The notes: a model not told the origin generated them from the sequence alone. Positions 23,963 through 34,054 are shown, numbered from the stretch's first letter. The stretch is DNA of 43,188 nucleotides from an uncultured Chloroflexota bacterium (GCA_903925955.1 CAIYHO010000136.1:1-43188); one strand, 5' to 3'. Program-made: numbers and translations.

Positions 23963-25876
23963 ATGGGCTGGTTTGAGAGTCTTGGGATCCGGGCGAAGAT
24001 CGTGCTGGGGTATGGGGTCCTGCTCCTTCTGCTCGGCGGGGTGTCTGCTGCATCCGGCGTGGGCCTGGTCTCGCTGGAGAGATCCCAGCAGGGTGTCGTG
24101 GATGGCAAGTTTGACCCGTCCGTGGAACTGCTCGGCGCCCGCAGCAACCTCAACCATCTGCGCGCCGACGTCCTCGAGGTCTTGCTCGCACCCAATGCGC
24201 CCGGAACGCCTGCCCTGATTGCGGAGATCACCCAGAAGCAGGTTGACTTCGACCTCAAGGTTGGAGCCGCCAAGACCGCCCTGCAGGGGGCTGGCGATCC
24301 CGCAGATGTCGCGTTGCTGGCCCAGCTGGACCCGATCTGGGTTGCCTACAAGACCACGCTGGCAGAGGAACTCAGGCTGGTGGACCAGGGTCGTGTGGCA
24401 GACGCGATGGCATTGGGACAGGGCGCCCAGGCGGACCGGCTCAACACCCTGCGGGACACGCTTGCGCAACTGGTGTCCACCCTGCGCGGTGATGCGACAA
24501 CGGGGTTGGCGGATGCGAAGGCACAGGTGGGCACCACGCTGTCCGAACTGGGCCTGATGATGGCTGGCGCCCTGCTCCTCGCCGCCCTGCTCATCTGGCT
24601 GCTAAACCGCACGATTGCTGCCCCGGTTACCCGTACCGCGAAGGCCCTGCAGGCGATGAGCCACGGTGATCTCGGAGCGCGTCTGGATCTGCATCGGACC
24701 GACGAGATCGGCGTGCTGGCGTCGTCGATGGATCAACTTGCGGACACCATCCACGCGATGGTTGGGGAGGCTGATCGCCTCACGCGCGCGGCCGCCGAGG
24801 GCCGCATCGCCGTCCGTGGCGATGAGGCCAGGTTCGAGGGGGCGTACCGCACGATCGTCAAGGGAGTCAACGACACGCTGGACGCCGTCGTCGATCCGCT
24901 CAAGGTTGCCGCCCGCCATGTGGACAGGATTGCGCGCGGCGAGATCCCGCGGCCTATTACCGCCGAGTATCGAGGCGACTTTGACTTGTTGCGCTCGAGC
25001 CTCAACACGATGACCGACAACCTGCGCGGCCTCAACGGAGACCTCCAAAGCGGACTCAGCGTGCTTGCCGCGTCCTCGACGGAGATCCTGGTCACGGTGT
25101 CACAGGTGGCCGCCGGGGCTGCCGAGACGGCCACGGCTATCAGCCAAACATCGACAACCGCTGAGCAGGTGAGGCAGACCGCGCAACTCACGGCAAACAA
25201 GGCGAGGGGCGTGCAGGAGGTTGCCGCACGCACCGAGACAGTGGGTGACGCGGGCCGCCGAGCGGTGGCCGAGACGCTCGAGGGCATGCGCCACATCTCT
25301 GACCAGATGGCCGGGATCGCCGACGCGGTTGTGCGGCTGTCTGAGCAAGGGCAGGCGATCGGGGAGATCATCGCCACCGTCAATGACCTGGCCGAAGAGT
25401 CCAACATGCTGGCCGTCAACGCAGCAATCGAGGCGACGCGGGCGGGCGAGTTTGGCAAGGGCTTCGCGGTGGTGGCCCAGGAGGTCAAGAGCCTCGCCGA
25501 GCAGTCACGCCAGGCCACAACCCAGGTCCGGACAATCCTCTCCGAGGTCCAGAAGGCCACAAGCGCGGCAGTCATGGCGACCGAGCAAGGCTCGAAGGCG
25601 GTTGCGCTCGGTGTCAAGCAGGCGGTCGATGCGGGCGAATCGATCCGCGCGTTGGTTGGCAGCGTCAGCGAGGCGTCGCAGGCCGCGGTCCAGATCGCCG
25701 CGTCGAGCGATCAGCAGCTGGCCGGCATGGAGCAGATCTCTGCTGCGCTCAACAGCATCCGGCAGGCCACAACCCAGAACATGGCGGGCTCCCGCCAGCT
25801 CGAGACATCGGCGCGGAGCCTCCAGGAGCTTGGCGCGCGCCTCAAGGACCTCGTGGACAAGCAGCGAGTTGAGTGA
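23963..25876 (+). CDS. methyl-accepting chemotaxis protein
   Basis: The 637-residue receptor has a first transmembrane helix at about 12-35, a periplasmic four-helix-type sensor to about 195, a second helix at about 197-217 ([18 protein letters not shown]), a HAMP domain, and a second HAMP-like segment ([20 protein letters not shown], then [17 protein letters not shown]). The signalling tip is clear: [20 protein letters not shown] then [20 protein letters not shown]. No C-terminal CheR-binding pentapeptide is present, consistent with the TPR fusion on CheR. The start ATG 23963 has AGGAGG six bases upstream. Confidence 0.93.
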   Translation: MGWFESLGIRAKIVLGYGVLLLLLGGVSAASGVGLVSLERSQQGVVDGKFDPSVELLGARSNLNHLRADVLEVLLAPNAPGTPALIAEITQKQVDFDLKVGAAKTALQGAGDPADVALLAQLDPIWVAYKTTLAEELRLVDQGRVADAMALGQGAQADRLNTLRDTLAQLVSTLRGDATTGLADAKAQVGTTLSELGLMMAGALLLAALLIWLLNRTIAAPVTRTAKALQAMSHGDLGARLDLHRTDEIGVLASSMDQLADTIHAMVGEADRLTRAAAEGRIAVRGDEARFEGAYRTIVKGVNDTLDAVVDPLKVAARHVDRIARGEIPRPITAEYRGDFDLLRSSLNTMTDNLRGLNGDLQSGLSVLAASSTEILVTVSQVAAGAAETATAISQTSTTAEQVRQTAQLTANKARGVQEVAARTETVGDAGRRAVAETLEGMRHISDQMAGIADAVVRLSEQGQAIGEIIATVNDLAEESNMLAVNAAIEATRAGEFGKGFAVVAQEVKSLAEQSRQATTQVRTILSEVQKATSAAVMATEQGSKAVALGVKQAVDAGESIRALVGSVSEASQAAVQIAASSDQQLAGMEQISAALNSIRQATTQNMAGSRQLETSARSLQELGARLKDLVDKQRVE

Positions 25877-25896
25877 AGCCAAGGAGTGAAGCCACG

Positions 25897-25923
25897 ATGA
25901 CCAGTCCAAGACGTGAGATCTGA
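25897..25923 (+). other. 8-codon mini-ORF between receptor and kinase genes
   Basis: AAGGAG, the best ribosome site in this spacer, precedes ATG-ACC-AGT-…-TGA and not the cheA start. The mini-ORF is in a different frame from cheA. An 11-base duplication (GAGTGAAGCCA) lies just upstream. It could be a translational coupling element or a relic. Confidence 0.25.
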
Positions 25924-25940
25924 GGGATCCGCAATCCCCA

Positions 25941-28214
25941 ATGGATGACCGACGGGCGCAGTTTCTAACGCGGCTGGTCGAGACATTCCGTGTCGAGGCT
26001 GTCGAGCACATCGAGGCCATGACAGCGGGCCTGGTTGCGCTTGAGCGCGACGAGGACGTGGATCGCGCTGCGGTGATTGAGCGCGTGTTCCGGGACGCGC
26101 ACTCGCTCAAGGGCGCGGCGCGCGCGGTCAGCTTCAGCCGGGCCGAGATGCTCTGCGCCGAGCTGGAGGCCGTCTTCTCGGCCGTCAAGCGGGACGTGCT
26201 GGCGCTCACGCCGGAGGTGCTTGACTCGGCGCACGCGGGGCTTGTCGCGCTCGAAGCGGCGTGCGCCGATCCCCGCGCCGTCCCCACCGTGCTGCAGGTT
26301 GAGCGGGAGGAGGCCGCCCTGCGCGTGATCCGGCAGCTGACCGCCAACGACGCGCCGCCTGTACCCAAGGCTCGGCCCAAGATCTCGCTGCCAAGACCCG
26401 CGGCGCCCGCGGCCCCGCCCGTGGTCCCGCCTGTGGTCCCGCCGGCGGATGCCGGTCCAGAACACACTGCTGCTCCTCCCGCGACGTCGGGCGCTGAGTC
26501 AGTTCGGGTCCCGATCACCAAGCTGATGGTGCTGATGCAGGAGGCGGAACTGCTCATTGGCGCCAGGATCAACGCGGCCACCCGCGCCGAAGCGTTGCGG
26601 CATCTCAGCAGGGAGGTGTCTGCGCGCAACCGGCTCCGCGCACGGCACGCGAGATCGGGCGTCTTGACTGGCGTTGGGCCCGGTGTAGCCGGTGCAGCCC
26701 GGGATGCTGAGGCTGCAAGCGAGCGTTCACTGGATCAGGCGCTCCGCGATCTCGCGCGAACCGCGCAACAGGACGCGGTATCGCTGGCCGCCATTGCGGA
26801 CCGGCTGCTCGACAATGCCAAGAACACCCTGATGCTGCCGTGCTCACACCTGCTTGGAGGGCTGGCGGGCACCGTCCGCGAGACCGCACGGGCGCAAGGC
26901 AAGGACGCCGATCTTCGCGTGAGCGGCGAGGATATTGAGATTGACCGCCGCGTGCTTGACGAGCTCAAGAGCCCGCTGATCCACCTCTTGCGCAACAGCG
27001 TGGACCACGGCGTTGAGATGCCGGCAACGCGCCGCGCGCTTGGGAAACCCGCTCGAGCAACAATCACGGTTGGTGTTCGACAGCTGGGCCGAAACCAGGT
27101 TGAGATCTCGGTGGCGGACGACGGGGCGGGGATTGACGTGCCAAGCGTGGTGGACGCTGCTCTCAAGATGGGCATCTTGAGCTCCGCGGACGCAGCTGAC
27201 CTGACCGATGCTGATGCCGCGGCGCTGATCTATCACTCAGGCCTCTCAACCAGCCCCATCGTGACGGATTTGTCCGGCAGGGGCTTGGGCATGGCCATCG
27301 TGCGCGAGAAGGTGGAGAACCTTGGCGGCAGCGTGAGTGTCGCCTCGGTTCGCGGTGCCGGCAGCGCGTTCAGCATCGTCGTGCCGCTCACGATCGCCAC
27401 GTTTCGCGGGGTGCATGTGGAGGCGGCCGGGCACGAGTTTGTGCTGCCAAGCGCAAACGTGGTTCGCGTGTTCAGGATGCGCCCTGACGACATCACCAGC
27501 GTTGAAGGACGCCCAACCGTTGTTTCGGACGCCCACCCCGTGGCGCTCGTTCGCTTGCGGGACGTCCTTGGTCTGCCCGATGGAACTGCCCGTGCGGCCC
27601 AGAAGGCCCAACCCGTCCTTGTGCTACGAGCGTCGGACCGCACACTGGCAGTCATCGTGGATGATGTGACCGCCGAGCGCGAGGTCCTCTTCAAGCACCT
27701 CGGCCCTCAATTGCGGAGCGTCCCGCCGTTCACGGGCGCGACGGTCTCAGCCAGCGGCGCCGTCATTCCCATCTTGGGTGCGGCAGACCTGATCGCGATT
27801 GCCGCCCAGGGATCGTCCTCAGCGGCCCGCTGGACGAGCACGCCGGTCCGGCGACCACGAGCCCTGGTCGTGGACGATTCGATCACATCGCGGACACTCC
27901 TCAAGGGCATCCTTGAGGCGGCCGGACTTGCAGTGACCACGTCTGTGGACGGCGCCGACGCCCTCGCAATGCTTGGCGCATACGAGTTCGACATTGTCGT
28001 CTCGGATGTTGATATGCCGCAGATGACGGGTCTTGACTTGACGGCGGCGATCCGCGCTGACCAGAGGATCGCGGATATGCCCGTGGTGCTTGTCACGTCG
28101 CTTGCCACGCGCCAGGATCGCGAGCGCGGCGTAGACGTCGGCGCCAACGCCTATGTCGTCAAGAGCGAGTTTGACTCCGACAATCTGATTGACATCGTCC
28201 GGCGGTTCGTGTGA
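25941..28214 (+). CDS. cheA: CheA histidine kinase fused to a receiver domain
   Basis: The 757-residue kinase has an HPt domain with phospho-accepting His54 (AHSLKGAA), a Pro-rich linker (about 140-185), a long helical dimerisation region, the ATP-binding domain (HLLRNSVDHG, ADDGAGID, GRGLGMAIV), a CheW-like regulatory domain, and a C-terminal receiver with Asp689 (VVSDVDMPQM). The receiver probably replaces a stand-alone CheY or acts as a phosphate sink, as in FrzE and WspE. The ATG is preceded by TGAGG and a small hairpin (GGGAT-CCGCA-ATCCC, 25924-25938) that would bring the ribosome site close to the start. Confidence 0.93.
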   Translation: MDDRRAQFLTRLVETFRVEAVEHIEAMTAGLVALERDEDVDRAAVIERVFRDAHSLKGAARAVSFSRAEMLCAELEAVFSAVKRDVLALTPEVLDSAHAGLVALEAACADPRAVPTVLQVEREEAALRVIRQLTANDAPPVPKARPKISLPRPAAPAAPPVVPPVVPPADAGPEHTAAPPATSGAESVRVPITKLMVLMQEAELLIGARINAATRAEALRHLSREVSARNRLRARHARSGVLTGVGPGVAGAARDAEAASERSLDQALRDLARTAQQDAVSLAAIADRLLDNAKNTLMLPCSHLLGGLAGTVRETARAQGKDADLRVSGEDIEIDRRVLDELKSPLIHLLRNSVDHGVEMPATRRALGKPARATITVGVRQLGRNQVEISVADDGAGIDVPSVVDAALKMGILSSADAADLTDADAAALIYHSGLSTSPIVTDLSGRGLGMAIVREKVENLGGSVSVASVRGAGSAFSIVVPLTIATFRGVHVEAAGHEFVLPSANVVRVFRMRPDDITSVEGRPTVVSDAHPVALVRLRDVLGLPDGTARAAQKAQPVLVLRASDRTLAVIVDDVTAEREVLFKHLGPQLRSVPPFTGATVSASGAVIPILGAADLIAIAAQGSSSAARWTSTPVRRPRALVVDDSITSRTLLKGILEAAGLAVTTSVDGADALAMLGAYEFDIVVSDVDMPQMTGLDLTAAIRADQRIADMPVVLVTSLATRQDRERGVDVGANAYVVKSEFDSDNLIDIVRRFV

Positions 28215-29302
28215 CACCGCGCTCAGGCACTCCGGCGATCAACGTCCTTGTGGTTGAGGACTCCCGAGTGGTCCGCGACCATCTCGTCTACGCCCTGGAG
28301 CTGGATCCGCGGCTCCGCGTGATGGGCACCGCCGGCGACGGCGAAGAGGCCCTTGCCATGGTGGCTGAACACAGACCAGACGTGATCCTGATGGATGTGA
28401 TCCTGCCCGGTATTGACGGGTTTGAGACAACCCGGCGGATCATGGCCTCCACGCCCGTGCCGATTGTCGTCTGTACCGCGAGCACGTCGTTTGACGAGGT
28501 TGGCACAGCCATGCGGGCGCTGGAGGCCGGCGCGCTCATGGCGCTTCGCAAGCCCACGGGCCTAGCGGATCTGCGCTCGGACGCTGATTGCGCCGCCCTC
28601 GTGGACGCTGTCAGGCTGATGTCCGAAGTCCGCGTTGTGAAGCGCTGGAGACGGGTTGGCAACGCGACGGCTGCCTCGCCGTCGCTGGCGCCCGCTCATG
28701 GGTTGACTGGCGCTGAAGCACGCGACGTCGCCGTGGTGGCCATCGGCGCCTCAACCGGCGGTCCGCCGGCGCTCGCCACCATCCTTGGCGGGCTGCCCGC
28801 GGACTTCCCCGTGCCCATTCTGATCGTCCAGCACATCGCGGAGGGGTTCACGAAAGGCTTCGCCGAGTGGCTTGGCGAAGCGTCAGGCCGGCCGGTCCAC
28901 GTCGCCCGTGGGGGTGTGATTCCGCGGCCGGGCCACGTCTATGTCGCGCCCGATGACGCGCACCTGCGAGTTGGGCCGCGCGGGGAGTTGCAGGTGCTGC
29001 ATGACGCTGCGCAGAATGGCTGCAGGCCGTCCGTGGGCGTGCTGTTCCGCTCCATCGCCGAGCGCTACGGCCGCAGATCAATTGGCATTCTTCTTACGGG
29101 CATGGGTCGTGATGGTGCCGATGAGCTCCGGCTGATGGCTGATGACGAAGCCCTCACGATTGCGCAGGACCGGTCGAGCTGTGTCGTGTTTGGGATGCCG
29201 GGTGAGGCGATCAGACTCGGCGCCGCCACGCATGTGCTGCCGCCGCGCGCAATTGCAGACCTGCTTGTGACCGTCACGCGTTCCACGAGCACGGCGCCAT
29301 GA
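28211..29302 (+). CDS. cheB: CheB protein-glutamate methylesterase
   Basis: The 363-residue protein removes methyl groups from (or deamidates) receptor glutamates under phosphorylation control. The receiver domain carries phosphoacceptor Asp62 (ILMDVILPG). The esterase domain has the catalytic triad Ser181 (IGASTGG), His208 (VQHIAEGF) and Asp301 (GMGRDGADEL). GTG 28211 overlaps the cheA stop (GTGA), and its own TGA overlaps the next ATG, so translation along the operon is coupled. Confidence 0.94.
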   Translation: MTPRSGTPAINVLVVEDSRVVRDHLVYALELDPRLRVMGTAGDGEEALAMVAEHRPDVILMDVILPGIDGFETTRRIMASTPVPIVVCTASTSFDEVGTAMRALEAGALMALRKPTGLADLRSDADCAALVDAVRLMSEVRVVKRWRRVGNATAASPSLAPAHGLTGAEARDVAVVAIGASTGGPPALATILGGLPADFPVPILIVQHIAEGFTKGFAEWLGEASGRPVHVARGGVIPRPGHVYVAPDDAHLRVGPRGELQVLHDAAQNGCRPSVGVLFRSIAERYGRRSIGILLTGMGRDGADELRLMADDEALTIAQDRSSCVVFGMPGEAIRLGAATHVLPPRAIADLLVTVTRSTSTAP

Positions 29303-31707
29303 AGGACGGCGCAGCCGCCTTTGGTTCAGGCATGGAACCCGCCCCGCAGCCCATCATGGCGGCGCCTCACACTCGCGTGCTGGTGGTGGAGGACAGCCCG
29401 ACACAGCGGGAGGGCCTGCGGTTTCTCCTCGAGGACGCCGGCAACGTGGTGGTCACGGCCTCTGATGGCGGCGAGGCGCTCGCGGTCCTTGCTGAGCAGC
29501 CGGTGGATCTGGTCATCTCGGACATCGTCATGCCGGGGCTGGACGGGTACGGCCTCTGCACAGCGCTGCGGCTCGATGAACGGTTCCGCGACTTGCCGGT
29601 CATCCTGTTGACAGCACTGGCTGATCCGCTCGACGTGCTGCGCGGCCTTGAGGCAGGCGCCGACAACTTCGTGCGCAAGCCGTTCCGGGACGAGGACCTC
29701 CTTGCGCGTGTTGGCAGCGTGCTGGCGACGGCCAAGCAGCGAAAGATCGCAGCCGCCCTTGACGCCGGGGTGATTGTTCGCCTTCGGGGGGTGGATCACT
29801 ACCTAAGCCAGGAGCGCCTCCAGTTCCTTGACGTGCTGCTGTCCACCTTTGACAGCGGACTCGAGGTGCTGCCGTACGCACCCACCAAGTCCGGTGTTGG
29901 CATCCGTGTCCTGGTTGTCGAGGACAGCCCGACGGAGCTTGCGCGACTTCAGTTTGCGCTTGAGGACATCGGCTCTGAGGTGATTGTGGCCGCCCACGGC
30001 GCGGAGGCGCTGGCGATGGCCCGGGCGGGCGGGATCGACATGGTGGTCTCGGACGTGGTGATGCCAGCCATGGACGGCTATGCCCTATGCCGCGCGATTA
30101 GGGCGGATCCCGGCCTGCGGGATCTCCCGGTTGTGCTCCTGACGGCGATGAACGATCCGAACGATGCGATCGACGCGCTCGAATCCGGTGCGACGAACTT
30201 CATTCGCAAGCCCATCAGCGATGAACACCTCTCCGTCCGCGTGCGGAGCCTGTTTGCAGGCTACATCGGCCGCTCGCGCGGCCCCTTGGCGCAGGCGATC
30301 AACCTTGAGTACGACGGGCGCCAGTTCTCCATCACCGCCGACCGCATGCAGATGCTTGACCTGTTGGTCTCAAGCTACGACTACACGATCCGCCAGAACG
30401 TGGAGTTGGCGCGCGCCCATGACGATATGCGGCGGATCAATGAGGATCTCGAGGCGCGGGTCGCCTCGCGCACCAAGGCATTGACGGAGGAGATTGAGGA
30501 GCGCAACCGGGCTGATGCGCGGCGGGATGAAGCAGAGGCGCAGTTGCGTGCTGCCCAGTCACTTGAGGCTATCGGCGCGCTCGCCGGGGGGATCGCCCAC
30601 GACTTCAACAACCTGCTCTCGGTGATCATCGGCTACACCGGCATGACGCTTGACGCGGTGCCTGAGACCAACCCGATGCGGGAGGATCTCCTGCAGGTGC
30701 AACAGGCAGCGCAGCGTGCGGCGGAGCTGACCGGTCAACTCCTGGCGTTCAGCCGCAAGCAAGTCCTCCAGCCGGTCCTGCTTGACCTCAATGCGTCGGC
30801 GCGTGCGGTTGCCGCCATGCTGCGGCGGATCATCGGTGAAGACATCGTGATCCACGAGCGTCTCGCTCCAGATGTGGGTCTCGTGCTTGCCGATCCCGCG
30901 CAGATCGAGCAGGTCATCCTCAATGTCGCGGTCAACGCCCGGGACGCGATGCCAACTGGCGGCACGCTGACAATTGAGACCGCCAACGTGGATCTGGCCA
31001 CGGAGTTTGCTGGTCGGGCAATGAGCGTTGCGCCTGGGCCGTACGTCATGCTTGCTATCTCGGACACGGGCGGCGGGATGGATGCAGCCACAATTGACCG
31101 GGTGTTTGAACCGTTCTTCACCACCAAGCCCAAGGGCAGGGGTACGGGTCTGGGGTTGTCATCGGTCCACGGCATCATCCGTCAGAGCGGGGGCGAAATT
31201 GGCCTGTACAGCGAGCTTGGTCAAGGGACGACGTTCAAGTTCTACCTTCCCCGCGAAACGCCTGTCGCTCCCGTTGCTCCCGCCCCTCCCGCTGCCAAGC
31301 CCTCCGAGGACCTGCGGGCGTCATCGACGGGCACGACCGGCACGGAGACGATCCTCCTCGTGGAGGATGAGGATGCCGTGCGCAACTTCTGCGCACGCAT
31401 CCTGCGTGCCGCGGGTTACACGGTCCTAACGGCGTCGGGCGCACCCAGCGCTCTGGCGCTCTGCAAGGCTCATCCGTCCCCGATCAACCTGCTCCTGACC
31501 GACGTCGTGATGCCGCTCGTCAGCGGCCCCCAGCTCGCGGGCCAGGTCGCCAAACTCCTGCCAGGAACGCGGATCCTGTTCATGTCCGGCTACACGGACA
31601 ACGCGATGGCCCAACACGGGCTGCCGCAGCCAGCGCAGGCCTTTATCAGCAAGCCCTTTACCCGGGCGCAGCTCTTGGCAAAGGTCCGCCAGGTGCTTGA
31701 CGGGTAG
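29299..31707 (+). CDS. hybrid histidine kinase with REC-REC-HisKA-HATPase-REC layout
   Basis: The 802-residue soluble kinase has two N-terminal receivers (Asp75 in VISDIVMPG; Asp252 in VVSDVVMPA), each followed by a similar 30-residue helix ending in a (F/M)LDxLLSxxD/SSYD pattern. A coiled coil (about 366-420) leads to the phosphoacceptor His434 (GGIAHDFNNLL, the group that includes NtrB-like and PAS hybrid kinases). The ATPase domain has an N-box (NVAVNARDAMP) and G-boxes (DTGGGMD, GRGTGLGLSSV). A third receiver carries Asp735 (LLTDVVMPL). No membrane segment is present. Its ATG overlaps the cheB stop, so it is the likely output or feedback kinase of the chemosensory system. Confidence 0.92.
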   Translation: MKDGAAAFGSGMEPAPQPIMAAPHTRVLVVEDSPTQREGLRFLLEDAGNVVVTASDGGEALAVLAEQPVDLVISDIVMPGLDGYGLCTALRLDERFRDLPVILLTALADPLDVLRGLEAGADNFVRKPFRDEDLLARVGSVLATAKQRKIAAALDAGVIVRLRGVDHYLSQERLQFLDVLLSTFDSGLEVLPYAPTKSGVGIRVLVVEDSPTELARLQFALEDIGSEVIVAAHGAEALAMARAGGIDMVVSDVVMPAMDGYALCRAIRADPGLRDLPVVLLTAMNDPNDAIDALESGATNFIRKPISDEHLSVRVRSLFAGYIGRSRGPLAQAINLEYDGRQFSITADRMQMLDLLVSSYDYTIRQNVELARAHDDMRRINEDLEARVASRTKALTEEIEERNRADARRDEAEAQLRAAQSLEAIGALAGGIAHDFNNLLSVIIGYTGMTLDAVPETNPMREDLLQVQQAAQRAAELTGQLLAFSRKQVLQPVLLDLNASARAVAAMLRRIIGEDIVIHERLAPDVGLVLADPAQIEQVILNVAVNARDAMPTGGTLTIETANVDLATEFAGRAMSVAPGPYVMLAISDTGGGMDAATIDRVFEPFFTTKPKGRGTGLGLSSVHGIIRQSGGEIGLYSELGQGTTFKFYLPRETPVAPVAPAPPAAKPSEDLRASSTGTTGTETILLVEDEDAVRNFCARILRAAGYTVLTASGAPSALALCKAHPSPINLLLTDVVMPLVSGPQLAGQVAKLLPGTRILFMSGYTDNAMAQHGLPQPAQAFISKPFTRAQLLAKVRQVLDG

Positions 31708-31743
31708 TGCGCGCCGCCGGTCGTGCGCCGCGCTCCGCGCCGC

Positions 31744-33429
31744 CTAGCCCTTCGCCTGAACCTTCGCCCACGTGTCCTTGAGCGTCATGGTGCGGTTGAA
31801 CACCGGGCGCGCCGTGGTTGTATCGCGGTCCGCGCAGAAGTAGCCCAGCCGCTCAAACTGCACGGTCTCGCCCGCGGCTAGCCCGGCAAGGTCCGGTTCC
31901 ACCAGCGCGCCGGTCAAGATCGTCTCGGACGCCGGATTGATGGACTCAAACAGGTCGCGCCCGTCGGACCCGGGGAACGGGTCCGTGAACAGGTGGTCGT
32001 ACAGGCGGACCTCGGCCGGAACAGCGTGCGCCGCAGAGAGCCAGTGCAGCGTGGCCTTTGGCCGGCGCCCATCGGGCGAGTCACCGCCGCGCGTGGCCGG
32101 GTCGTAGGTTGCGCGGAGTTCGGTCACACGGCCCTCAGCGTCCTTCACCACACCGGTACAGGTGATGAAGAACGCGTTGCGCAGCCGGACCTCACGCCCG
32201 GGCGACAGGCGGAAGAACTTGGGCGCCGGCTCCTCCATAAAGTCATCGCGCTCAATCCAGAGCTCGCGCCCAAACTCCACTTCGCGGGTGCCCGCGGCCG
32301 GGTCCTCGGGGTTGTTGACCACGGTCATCATGTCGGTCTGCCCCGCGGGGTAGTTCTCAATGACAACCTTCATCGGGTCCAGCACGCCAAACCGGCGTTG
32401 TGACGTCCGGTTGAGCACGCCGCGGACGGCGTACTCCAGCTGGCCAAACTCCACAACGGCATCCGCCTTGGCCACGCCGATCATCGCGGCAAAGTCCCGC
32501 AGGCCCTCGGCCGGGTAGCCGCGGCGGCGAGCGCCCGAGATGGTGGGCATCCGCGGATCGTCCCAGCCGCGCACGTGGCCCTCGTTGACGAGGCGCAGCA
32601 GCACGCGCTTGGAGAGCACGGTGTGCGTGAGGTTGAGCCGGGCAAACTCGTACTGGTGCGGTGTGGACGGGACCGGCAGGTTCTCAATCAGCCAGTCATA
32701 GAGCGGCCGGTGGACCTCAAACTCCAGCGTGCAGATGGAGTGCGTGATGCCCTCAATCGCATCGGACTGGCCGTGGGCAAAGTCATACGTGGGGTAGACG
32801 CACCAGGCGTCGCCCGTCCGCGGGTGCGTTGCGTGCACGATGCGGTAGATGACTGGGTCGCGCAGGTTGATGTTGGGCGCGGCCATGTCGATGCGGGCGC
32901 GCACCACGCGGGCGCCGTTGGGAAACTCGCCGGCGCGCATGCGCGCAAACAGGTCAAGGCTCTCTGCCACCAGCCGGTCCCGCCAAGGCGAGTTGCGCCC
33001 GGGCTCGGTGAGCGTGCCGCGGTATTCGCGGATCCCGTCCGCAGTGAGATCGTCCACATAGGCGAGCCCCTGCTCGATGAGCGTGACGGCCCAGGCGAAG
33101 AGCTGCTCAAAATAGTCCGACGCGTAGTAGAGGTGTTCGCCCCAGTCAAAGCCCAGCCAGCGCACATCGGCTTCGATCGCGTCGATGTACTCCTGCTCCT
33201 CCTTGACGGGGTTTGTGTCGTCAAAGCGGAGGTGGCAGCGGCCGCCAAACTCGGCAGCGATGCCAAAGTTGAGGCAGATGGACTTGGCGTGGCCAATGTG
33301 GAGATAGCCGTTGGGCTCCGGCGGAAAGCGCGTGACCACTGTCTTGGCGCGGCCGGCGCGCACGTCTGCGGCAACGATGTCGCGGATGAAGTCACTCCGC
33401 GCGGGGGCGGGAGTTGGTTCGCTGGTCAC
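31744..33429 (-). CDS. glnS: glutaminyl-tRNA synthetase
   Basis: The 561-residue class I synthetase charges tRNA-Gln with glutamine. The HIGH motif is at 44-47 ([12 protein letters not shown]), the discriminating FDDTNP follows near 69-74, and the KMSKS equivalent is VLSKR at 271-275. [20 protein letters not shown] is typical of GlnRS and not GluRS. The start is GTG 33429 because GGAGG lies nine bases before it; an upstream frame to 33486 lacks a site. There is no YqeY-type C-terminal fusion. It lies 71 bases downstream of tRNA-Gln on the same strand and is probably in the same transcript. The presence of glnS argues against most Actinobacteria, which use transamidation. Confidence 0.95.
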   Translation of the reverse strand: MTSEPTPAPARSDFIRDIVAADVRAGRAKTVVTRFPPEPNGYLHIGHAKSICLNFGIAAEFGGRCHLRFDDTNPVKEEQEYIDAIEADVRWLGFDWGEHLYYASDYFEQLFAWAVTLIEQGLAYVDDLTADGIREYRGTLTEPGRNSPWRDRLVAESLDLFARMRAGEFPNGARVVRARIDMAAPNINLRDPVIYRIVHATHPRTGDAWCVYPTYDFAHGQSDAIEGITHSICTLEFEVHRPLYDWLIENLPVPSTPHQYEFARLNLTHTVLSKRVLLRLVNEGHVRGWDDPRMPTISGARRRGYPAEGLRDFAAMIGVAKADAVVEFGQLEYAVRGVLNRTSQRRFGVLDPMKVVIENYPAGQTDMMTVVNNPEDPAAGTREVEFGRELWIERDDFMEEPAPKFFRLSPGREVRLRNAFFITCTGVVKDAEGRVTELRATYDPATRGGDSPDGRRPKATLHWLSAAHAVPAEVRLYDHLFTDPFPGSDGRDLFESINPASETILTGALVEPDLAGLAAGETVQFERLGYFCADRDTTTARPVFNRTMTLKDTWAKVQAKG

Positions 33430-33500
33430 AGCCGGCGCCTCCGTCAACGCAATGGGGAGGAGACGCAGCGCGGCGGTGCACCACACACCCCTAGGGGAGT

Positions 33501-33575
33501 TGGCTGGCGCGCTAGGATTCGAACCTAGAACCCCCTGATCCAGAATCAGGTGCCATACCGTTAGGCCACGCGCCA
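33501..33575 (-). tRNA. tRNA-Gln (anticodon CUG)
   Basis: On the minus strand the 75 bases fold as a full cloverleaf: acceptor TGGCGCG with CGCGCCA, D-arm GCC/GGC, anticodon stem CCTGA/TCAGG around loop TTCTGGA (anticodon CTG), T-arm CTAGG/CCTAG with loop TTCGAAT, discriminator G and an encoded CCA. It reads CAG codons. It sits directly upstream of glnS in the same direction, so the synthetase and its substrate may be co-expressed. Confidence 0.97.
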
Positions 33576-33588
33576 GCGACCGTCGCGC

Positions 33589-33594
33589 ATTCTA
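33589..33594 (-). promoter_or_regulatory. -10 box TAGAAT of the tRNA-Gln/glnS unit
   Basis: TAGAAT on the minus strand lies 13 bases before the tRNA 5' end, which puts the expected transcription start about seven bases upstream of the mature tRNA. No good -35 match is seen at 16-18 bases. Confidence 0.4.
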
Positions 33595-33625
33595 CCGGAT
33601 GCCGCGTTTACTGGGCGACCCGCGG

Positions 33626-34054
33626 TCAGTTGGGCTCCAGAACCGGGAAGCCCTCGCGGCTGGCGGCCAGCGCCAGACGTGCGTCCAATGTCACGAATGT
33701 CAGCGATCTGGGCTCGCCGTCCGCGGCAACGATGGCCGCGGCAAGCTGGAAGGCATCCGCCCCTCGAAGGGGGTGGGTTCGCAGCAGCCGTATGGCGACG
33801 TCCCGGAGGCGATCGCCCGGATCAATCTCGAACCAGTTGCACCCCAGAACCTCAAGGCGATCACGTGCTCTCGATTGGGCATCGGGCGCGAGCCGTCCCT
33901 CGCGCTCCAACCGGGCGATGGCAGACGCACATTCGACAGGCGCAGCCCACCAGACCACGAGGCTGTCGTCTGCCGCTAGCGTTGCCTCGATTGCGTGGCT
34001 GCGCGGTTGATCCACCAGTAGCGGCACGATGGCGGAGGTGTCCCAGAACCTCAC
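33626..34054 (-). CDS. PIN-domain ribonuclease toxin (VapC type)
   Basis: The 142-residue protein is a PIN-domain toxin, a metal-dependent RNase that usually cuts initiator tRNA or rRNA loops. The acidic active-site residues are visible: Asp5 (MRFWDTSAIV), Glu41 (APVECASA), Asp100 (LRGADAFQLAAA) and Asp124 (FVTLDARLA). Its ATG overlaps the TGA of the antitoxin gene upstream. The length is normal and the frame intact, so it is probably functional. Confidence 0.9.
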   Translation of the reverse strand: MRFWDTSAIVPLLVDQPRSHAIEATLAADDSLVVWWAAPVECASAIARLEREGRLAPDAQSRARDRLEVLGCNWFEIDPGDRLRDVAIRLLRTHPLRGADAFQLAAAIVAADGEPRSLTFVTLDARLALAASREGFPVLEPN

